From Candidatus Atribacteria bacterium 1244-E10-H5-B2 (GTDB taxonomy: Bacteria > Atribacterota > JS1 > SB-45 > 34-128), in assembly GCA_003575245.1 (NCBI GenBank), contig NMQN01000322.1, forward strand, positions 1 to 11,571: a DNA stretch of 11,571 bases. Direction: 5' to 3'. Below are positions 7,073 to 11,571 of this stretch, piece by piece. Both the position numbers and the translations under genes were made by a program. Below the pieces are notes generated by a model, which did no database searches, was not told where the DNA came from, and worked only from the letters and a program-made list of their open reading frames with translations. Positions within the stretch are counted from its first letter, which is position 1; every line of letters starts with the position of its first letter.

Positions 7073-8236
7073 TTAACTAAAAATGTTGTAAAAGGCCATT
7101 GCATATACCTTTGTAGCATTAATAAAATCATCAATTGGAATATACTCATCAGGTATATGCGCAACACTATTTTTACCAGCACCAAAGATCAATGTTGGGA
7201 TCCCTGCCATATTAGTTAAAAAATCAGCATCATCATGCTGTGGTGTTCCTTTAAACACTATTAGATGTTTTGAACCGAAAATATCTTTTAGAGCATAAGA
7301 CATTTTTTTCACAATTTCAGCCACTTCTGAAACAATTGATGGATTGGAATCATATAATAATTCGGCTCTTGCATTAAAATTGGGATCTTCCAATTTTAGT
7401 CTTTCAATGATTTCTAAGACCTGGCTATAAAACATAGCTCCAGTCTCTCCGGGAACAGTAAAACGGGATACTTTCAGTTTGCAGATATCGGGTACAACAC
7501 TAGAGCGTTCTCCTCCCATTATTACTCCTGGAACTATAGAGCCACAACCAGTATATTCGTTATAGCCGGGTTGTAATTTATCCAACTCACCAATTACTTT
7601 ACACATATTTTTAATTGCGTTTATTCCGTACTCAGGGTTACTTCCATGTGCCCTCTTTCCTAAAGTCGTTATTTGTATTTCAAGCATGCCTCCGCATACA
7701 AGCTGAATATATAACTCACTCGCTTCTCCATTAATGGCCATATCAGCCTTAAAACCATCCTGAAGCATTTTTACGGTACCTTTTCTTGATACATTCTGAA
7801 CTTCTTCCTCTACAACATGACATAATACAAGTTCCCCAGATAACTTTAACTTAGACGTAATTATTGCTTTTGCAGCCATTATCTGAGATACAATTTGACC
7901 TTTATCATCAACTGCTCCCCGACCATATATTTTTCTATCTGATACTTCTCCACCGATGGGATTAAAGGACCAGCCCTCGCCAAATCCTACAGTATCCATA
8001 TGTGCATTACATGCAAGTTTAGGTCCTGATTTTTTCCATTTATAAGTTGAAATAACATTTCCATGTCTATCGATAATTGATTCCATTCCTATCCCTCTAC
8101 ATGTTTTCTGAATAGCTTTGGCCAATTCTTCTTCTTCTCCACTTACACTTGGAATCTTTATATACTCTTGTAAAAGATTAATCGTTTCGTTTTTATCTAT
8201 ATAACTAAGAATAACTTGTTTCGTTTTTTCATCCAT
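7073..8236 (-). CDS. M20 family metallopeptidase / amidohydrolase (dipeptidase, deacylase or YgeY-like)
   Basis: M20 enzymes use two zinc ions to hydrolyse amide bonds of small substrates such as dipeptides, N-acyl amino acids or carbamoyl compounds. Seen are the first metal ligands in NAHMDTV (His79, with Asp81), the bridging Asp110 in GRGAVDDKG, the catalytic and metal-binding glutamates in VVEEEV (Glu143, Glu144), the acidic ligand Glu171 in NGEAS and the last ligand His360 in NSVAHIPDE. An insert from about 180 to 295 is the dimerisation domain, with AHGSNPEYG supplying the His197 that reaches the partner active site. Length (387) is typical. There is no signal peptide, so it acts in the cytosol. 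An in-frame stop four codons upstream rules out a longer start; the ribosome-binding site is weak. Overall texture resembles the YgeY/ArgE/DapE branch; substrate is not determined. It follows a peptidase-like M29 gene, consistent with peptide use. Confidence 0.88.
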   Translation of the reverse strand: MDEKTKQVILSYIDKNETINLLQEYIKIPSVSGEEEELAKAIQKTCRGIGMESIIDRHGNVISTYKWKKSGPKLACNAHMDTVGFGEGWSFNPIGGEVSDRKIYGRGAVDDKGQIVSQIMAAKAIITSKLKLSGELVLCHVVEEEVQNVSRKGTVKMLQDGFKADMAINGEASELYIQLVCGGMLEIQITTLGKRAHGSNPEYGINAIKNMCKVIGELDKLQPGYNEYTGCGSIVPGVIMGGERSSVVPDICKLKVSRFTVPGETGAMFYSQVLEIIERLKLEDPNFNARAELLYDSNPSIVSEVAEIVKKMSYALKDIFGSKHLIVFKGTPQHDDADFLTNMAGIPTLIFGAGKNSVAHIPDEYIPIDDFINATKVYAMAFYNIFS

Positions 8237-8244
8237 TTTTTATT

Positions 8245-8390
8245 TTAAAATACCGCCAAATTAAATTTAAAAAATAGTAAATGTTCTTTTTCAGGATTAT
8301 CATTTATTATTTCCAAATATCTTTTTCAATCAATGTTCGCCAATAACTCCATTGGATCGAGATTTAATCTTTTCGTTTTTTTATTTAAAT
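8245..8390 (-). pseudogene. Possible decayed small gene between the M29-like and M20 genes
   Basis: In the 148-base spacer one minus-strand frame is unusually protein-like: RLNLDPMELLANID, an in-frame TGA, then KRYLEIINDNPEKEHLL and a short hydrophobic tail ending at a TAA at 8245-8247, just before the M20 start. If the TGA were a former TGG (Trp), the frame would give a continuous peptide of about 45 residues. There is no ribosome-binding site, and AT-rich DNA can mimic such frames, so this may be chance. I do not recognise a family. Confidence 0.25.
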
Positions 8391-9407
8391 CATTAATTTT
8401 CCTAATTTAATAAGAGTAAATTTTTCATCATTTTTTTGATTAATTATTACAGTAGGAGTTTTAACTATGTTATCAAAATGAAATGTTTCTCCTCTATCTA
8501 CGCCTAATCCTTCTGAATTACCCATAGCAAAGTGCACTCCACCAGATACTTTTTCGCAATTTGAAATATTATCATCAAATCTTGCCCAGTCATTTGTTCC
8601 AATAGAAAATTCTGCTATCCACATTCCTATAAGATCGTTTAATCTCTTATCAGATTTTTTTAACCTATCCAAGAGTTTTTTTAGGAAAACTTTATCTCCT
8701 CCCACTTTCACAACTCTCCCGTCTTTAAAATCCCAAACAATCGGGGTAGGCGGTTCTCCCAAACCTGTTATTACTCCGTCAACTACTAATCTTCCATTAA
8801 ATGTTTCTTCGACAGGACAGCTCATTGCTTCTCCTTCAGGAGATTGATTCCAAAATCTATCTTTTGGGAAAATTGGGCTTCGAGGTAGAATATTATTAGT
8901 ATATAAGCTAAAGGTAAGATCAGTGCCTATATCCGAAGTTATATGTGCTTCCTTGCTGTTTTTTAAAATCATCTTTATTTTTTTCGTTTTTTTATCTACC
9001 GTTTGATAATCAGCCGCAATACCTTCTTTTAAATATCTTAATTTAGCGTCCCAAGTATAAACATATCGAACTTTATTTTTTATGCATAGGTCTTGTAATG
9101 GACGATTAAAAGTAAAGTCTTCTTCAATTTTTCTAGTCGATACATATACCAGACCTTTAGAATTTGTAATAGCACCCGATAAAATTTTGGGCAAATAATT
9201 TATTGGCCTATAACTATCGGGAATTACTATAAAAATAATATTTTTCATGTTTTTACTTTTAGTTGCTTTAAAAAGATAATTACAAAATTTTTGGTTATTC
9301 TCACTTGATACTATTATTAATCCGTCTTCACATTTTAAATTCAAGGAATCTATCAAATGATTTGCTCCCTTAAGGTAAATATTTTGCTTTTTTTCTTCTA
9401 TAAGCAT
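8385..9407 (-). CDS. M29/NicX-like metalloenzyme (aminopeptidase-like), copy 1
   Basis: Members of this family include thermophilic aminopeptidases (AmpS/PepS/AmpT) and the ring-cleaving 2,5-dihydroxypyridine dioxygenase NicX, all sharing a metal-binding C-terminal half. Seen ligand candidates, by position and spacing, are Glu193 in PEGEAMSCP, Glu266 in WIAEFSIGTN, His292 in GGVHFAMGNS, and His310 and Asp312 in FHFDN. The first half (about 1-150) is a Rossmann-like region without recognisable catalytic residues. At 340 residues it is shorter than the roughly 410 of classical M29 aminopeptidases and nearer to NicX length. Codon and residue usage is rich in Lys, Ile and Asn, more so than in copy 2. 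AGGAGG lies eight bases before the ATG. Neighbouring peptidase and aminotransferase genes favour a peptide role, but substrate is unknown. Confidence 0.78.
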   Translation of the reverse strand: MLIEEKKQNIYLKGANHLIDSLNLKCEDGLIIVSSENNQKFCNYLFKATKSKNMKNIIFIVIPDSYRPINYLPKILSGAITNSKGLVYVSTRKIEEDFTFNRPLQDLCIKNKVRYVYTWDAKLRYLKEGIAADYQTVDKKTKKIKMILKNSKEAHITSDIGTDLTFSLYTNNILPRSPIFPKDRFWNQSPEGEAMSCPVEETFNGRLVVDGVITGLGEPPTPIVWDFKDGRVVKVGGDKVFLKKLLDRLKKSDKRLNDLIGMWIAEFSIGTNDWARFDDNISNCEKVSGGVHFAMGNSEGLGVDRGETFHFDNIVKTPTVIINQKNDEKFTLIKLGKLMI

Positions 9408-9530
9408 TTACTAAGCCTCCTATTCAATTTTTTAAAGATTTTTTTGATTTAAATACATTTGCTGCTTCTATTGCTTTTGTTTTTATTACTTGCTTCTAAT
9501 ATACTTTTTTAGTTTTTTTATAGATGGTAA
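9408..9530. other. Spacer between IS relic and M29-like copy 1, with a possible gene tail
   Basis: Apart from the AGGAGG ribosome-binding site of the next gene, nothing certain is present. On the minus strand a 23-codon frame (KQVIKTKAIEAANVF and onward) ends in TGA six bases before the AGGAGG site, as an upstream operon gene would. It may be the C-terminal tail of a gene removed when the insertion sequence arrived, but it is short and Lys/Ala-rich DNA of this kind could be chance. Confidence 0.25.
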
Positions 9531-9537
9531 TGACAAA

Positions 9538-9549
9538 TACATAGACATC
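9538..9549 (+). repeat. Left terminal inverted repeat core of the IS relic
   Basis: TACATAGACATC is the exact reverse complement of the 12 bases at 10083-10094. Similarity continues imperfectly on both sides, as expected for aged IS ends. Confidence 0.65.
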
Positions 9550-9567
9550 GCAAACTTGATAATTTAA

Positions 9568-9610
9568 ATGTTCCATACTGACCTTAAAAAAGGAGGTCGG
9601 TATAGAACAT
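9568..9610 (+). repeat. 17-bp imperfect hairpin covering the transposase start region
   Basis: Arms 9568-9584 and 9594-9610 are reverse complements at 15 of 17 positions around a 9-base loop. The right arm contains the AGGAGG-like ribosome-binding site region and the former start codon of the transposase. Such a stem could limit translation of the transposase; that role is inferred. Confidence 0.6.
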
Positions 9611-10060
9611 AAAGCAATTAAGAGAAAAAGCTTTAGAAACGGTGAATCCCCTAAGAAGATCTTTCAGAGCCTTGGTAAGAGTAAAACCTGGTTCTTTAAA
9701 TGTTTAAAACGTTATAAACTAGACACTGAAGATTGGGTTAAAGGCCATTCTTGCAAACCTTATAAAAGTCCTAAAAGGATCAATAAAATGATAGAACAAA
9801 CGATTATTGAAACCATAAAACATTTAGAAAAAATATTATATTCCCAGATTAGAGCCCTGGCTATTGGTTATGATCTTAACCAACAGAGGGATAATCTCCC
9901 CTCCAGTATCAACGTTTAATAAAATCCTTAGAAGATAGTTTTAATACATCAAATTATCCATTTCATAAGGAGTGATCGTGTTTTAGATATCTTTGGAAAA
10001 CAATATATTATGCTTGATGATGTAAAGCATGAATATGTCTGGGCTACTATTGATTTATCA
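9602..10060 (+). pseudogene. Transposase remnant (IS481-like): N-terminal HTH part and C-terminal tail, DDE core lost
   Basis: Reading starts at ATA (9602-9604), where a start ATG is expected after the AGGAGG at 9591-9596. The frame then gives EHKAIKRKSF, SPKKIFQSLGKSKTWFFKCL, KRYK and later a YSQIRALAIGYDLN block, the usual helix-turn-helix head of IS481-type transposases. Near 9881 the frame shifts by +1 and continues NRGIISPPVSTFNKILRR to a TAG at 9936-9938. A third segment from 9956 (IHFIRSDRVLDIFGKQ, then EYVWATIDL) resembles the C-terminal end of the same transposase type. The catalytic DDE domain that should lie between them, roughly 150-200 residues, is absent. Seen defects: lost start codon, a frameshift, stops and a large internal deletion. 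The gene cannot produce an active transposase. The family name rests on recognition of these motifs. Confidence 0.75.
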
Positions 10061-10082
10061 AAGTTCAATTTCAAGAGTTCAA

Positions 10083-10094
10083 GATGTCTATGTA
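10083..10094 (-). repeat. Right terminal inverted repeat core of the IS relic
   Basis: GATGTCTATGTA (plus strand) is the exact reverse complement of 9538-9549. It lies just downstream of the transposase tail and 16 bases from the stop codon of the M29-like gene. Confidence 0.65.
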
Positions 10095-10109
10095 CTCAGA
10101 CAATAATTT

Positions 10110-11093
10110 TCAGATCATTATTTCTCCGTCTTTTAAAAGAAGTACATCATCGATAAAAATTGTTGGTTTTTTTACTATAGCATCTATATGTACTTCTGCT
10201 ATAGTACGCCCTCCCGGAAAAGAGTGGTTATCACCTAGCCCAAAATGAACAGAACCATATACTCCTTCATCTTCCAACATCTTTCCTGAAAAAGAAGCTT
10301 TTGGGTTAAGACCAATACCTAATTCTCCTATATTATAATTATTTGGATTACCGGTAGAACCCTTCATTACCTTCCGAAGCTGTTCAACTTTTGATCCTTT
10401 ACCAATAATTTCTTTAACAAATCCTTTTCTAACAATCAATTCTATAGGCTCATCCATTAAACCTATTTTTGGTTGAGGTATACTACCATCTACTAGTATT
10501 CGACCTTCGGCAGTTCCTTCTATAGGTGCCACACAAGCTTCAATATTTGGAGGAGAAGAAAAATCTCCAGGTTTTATACTCATTCCTGTTTGTGGAGAAG
10601 CATCTCTCCCGCTAATATCCATCATGATATTCGTTCCCAATGCAGTAGTAACTCTAGCGGTTGAACCTTTTGTTAGAACATCACTTACTTTAAAGACAAG
10701 TCCTTTTAAAGCCATAAAATCTGCTGTCAAAGCTCCTTCTTTTAACATATCCATGCTATAATCAGCCATGTTAATAAACCTAGCACCATTTTTGACTGCA
10801 TCGATTCTTGCACTCGAATGAAAAAGAGAAAAAGTTGTAGGAGAAAAAATAACATCAGAATTCCTCATGGCACTTATAATTGGCCTAGGAGGATCTTCAG
10901 CATGAGCTTTTCTTGGTTTCATTACCACTACAGAAACGTCAAATCCGCTAGAAATGGCAACATCTGCTAAGGCCTTGGCTATCTCATATTTATTTGTATC
11001 TGTAACTACTAAAATAGTTTCATTTTTTTTTACTTGTGCACAAGTTTTTAATAAAGCGTTAACCCCTTTTAATTCCAAAAATTCCACCTCCAT
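10110..11093 (-). CDS. M29/NicX-like metalloenzyme (aminopeptidase-like), copy 2
   Basis: This 327-residue protein belongs to the same family as the 8385-9407 gene but is only distantly similar to it. Probable metal ligands are Glu185 in NIEACVAP, Glu257 in GELGIGLNP, His283 in GSVHFGLGDN, and His302 and Asp304 in VHIDAI, matching the Glu-Glu-His-His-Asp set known for M29 aminopeptidases. The EGTAEGRILVDGSI block (about 192-205) is also typical. The N-terminal region (about 20-110) looks like an alpha/beta nucleotide-binding-like fold, and the protein lacks a signal peptide. It is short for an aminopeptidase and near NicX in length, so ring-cleavage or another reaction is an alternative. The start is uncertain: the only strong ribosome-binding site, GGAGGTGG at 11084-11091, overlaps the ATG at 11093 and points to TTG at 11078 (residue 6). 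The gene's 3' end abuts the IS relic. Confidence 0.8.
   Translation of the reverse strand: MEVEFLELKGVNALLKTCAQVKKNETILVVTDTNKYEIAKALADVAISSGFDVSVVVMKPRKAHAEDPPRPIISAMRNSDVIFSPTTFSLFHSSARIDAVKNGARFINMADYSMDMLKEGALTADFMALKGLVFKVSDVLTKGSTARVTTALGTNIMMDISGRDASPQTGMSIKPGDFSSPPNIEACVAPIEGTAEGRILVDGSIPQPKIGLMDEPIELIVRKGFVKEIIGKGSKVEQLRKVMKGSTGNPNNYNIGELGIGLNPKASFSGKMLEDEGVYGSVHFGLGDNHSFPGGRTIAEVHIDAIVKKPTIFIDDVLLLKDGEIMI
11084..11091 (-). promoter_or_regulatory. Ribosome-binding site that favours a TTG start at 11078
   Basis: GGAGGTGG lies immediately after the A of the ATG at 11093, so it cannot serve that codon. It stands eight bases from the GGAGG core to an in-frame TTG at 11078. No purine-rich site occurs in the bases before the ATG. 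The true N terminus may therefore be five residues shorter. Confidence 0.55.
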
Positions 11094-11571
11094 GAAAAGT
11101 TAATTCAATCGATTTCCACGCCTTTACAGGTGAGATACTTTTCAAATTCAAGCTGTGTTCATCCTGTTTCTTCCTCTTCTTTTGATTCTATTTATTTTGG
11201 GACCACCTCCTTATTTGTTCCTGCCGTAGATACAAAATAACTTATACTTCTTATATCTTGTTTATCTAAATATGTCTTTTAGGAAAGTAAACTTTCTGCT
11301 TAGAGATATGCTGGTATTCTTTTCCGTATTGGACATGGAATTCCCGCTTTTTTAATTTCAAAGTAGCAAGTTTTCTGAAAGTCTATAATAATCAAAAACA
11401 TTATAAACCTTTTCTAAATTCCTAAAATTTTATTTTTTCGACACTATATTCCAAAGAATTCAAGATTGCTCTTGCCACCTTCTTCCTAGTTATCAGGATT
11501 AGCGCTAGTGTAGTAATGTTCCTTTCTGTTTTTGTCAATCTTTAAAGACAGGTAAAGTAGAACCTCCGTAG
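11094..11571. other. Right-flank region with no identifiable gene
   Basis: Nearly 480 bases upstream of the M29-like gene carry only short open stretches with frequent stops on both strands. On the minus strand three of these look faintly protein-like: about 11485-11570 (LKIDKNRKEHYYTSANPDN), 11266-11382 (KREFHVQYGKEYQHISK) and a stretch near 11100-11260 with an AAGGAGGTGG site around 11205-11215 but no start and only a short frame after it. They may be eroded genes or chance; I cannot assign them. The region should also hold the promoter for the M29-like gene, but no convincing -35/-10 pair stands out. Confidence 0.4.

Larger units (their letters stand above)
9531..10102 (+). mobile_element. 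Decayed, internally deleted IS481-like insertion sequence
   Basis: The element is bounded by imperfect terminal inverted repeats. TACATAGACATC at 9538-9549 has an exact reverse complement at 10083-10094. Outside these, the ends read TGACAAA on the left and TGTCTGAG (reverse complement) on the right, and inside, AACTTGATAA pairs with AACTTTGATAAA. Between them lie the head and tail of a transposase on the plus strand, opposite to all host genes. Only about 570 bases remain where full IS481-type elements are usually over 1 kb, because the DDE core is missing. The right end stops about eight bases beyond the stop of the M29-like gene at 10110. I see no clear target duplication. Confidence 0.7.

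Noticed and set aside
1..11571. CRISPR array, tRNA or rRNA gene, toxin-antitoxin or defence system
   Set aside because: No regularly spaced repeats, no tRNA or rRNA signatures and no defence-related protein motifs were seen.

Overview
The window is an AT-rich stretch (roughly one-third G+C by eye) of bacterial chromosome in which every recognisable host gene lies on the minus strand, so transcription runs from right to left. The content is almost entirely peptide and amino-acid catabolism. The gene style, low G+C, absence of respiratory genes and an IS481-like insertion-sequence relic fit an anaerobic, amino-acid-fermenting bacterium. An uncultivated low-GC lineage such as Atribacterota is possible, but the sequence cannot fix the phylum.

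Layout in the direction of transcription. The right flank (11094-11571) holds no gene I can identify. A short M29/NicX-like metalloenzyme (11093-10110) follows. Next is a decayed insertion sequence (about 9531-10102) with imperfect terminal inverted repeats, a transposase head lacking its ATG, and a transposase tail; the catalytic core is missing. Then come a second M29-like enzyme (9407-8385), a possible decayed small gene (8390-8245) and an M20 metallopeptidase (8236-7073). After an AT-rich gap there is a class I aminotransferase (6806-5604), a 59-residue zinc-ribbon protein (5531-5352), and two gene fragments: the C-terminal tail of an unknown protein and the first 30 codons of an Asp/Glu racemase or maleate isomerase. 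The rest is a threonine/serine dehydratase (4955-4008), a glutamate dehydrogenase broken by an internal out-of-frame deletion (3780-2750), a second class I aminotransferase (2653-1463) and GTP-dependent PEP carboxykinase (1390 to the left edge, incomplete).

How the genes fit together (inference): M29 and M20 hydrolases would release amino acids, aminotransferases and the dehydratase would turn them into 2-oxo acids and ammonia, glutamate dehydrogenase would regenerate 2-oxoglutarate, and PEP carboxykinase would link oxaloacetate to PEP. The glutamate dehydrogenase lacks the catalytic Asp segment and the start of the dinucleotide-binding domain, so that link is broken here unless another copy exists or the deletion is an assembly error.

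I did not find a convincing new multi-gene system. The points most worth checking are the amount of gene decay in the spacers (glutamate dehydrogenase, racemase fragment, unknown C-terminal tail, IS relic), the conserved-looking zinc-ribbon microprotein next to the aminotransferase, and the paired short M29-like enzymes.
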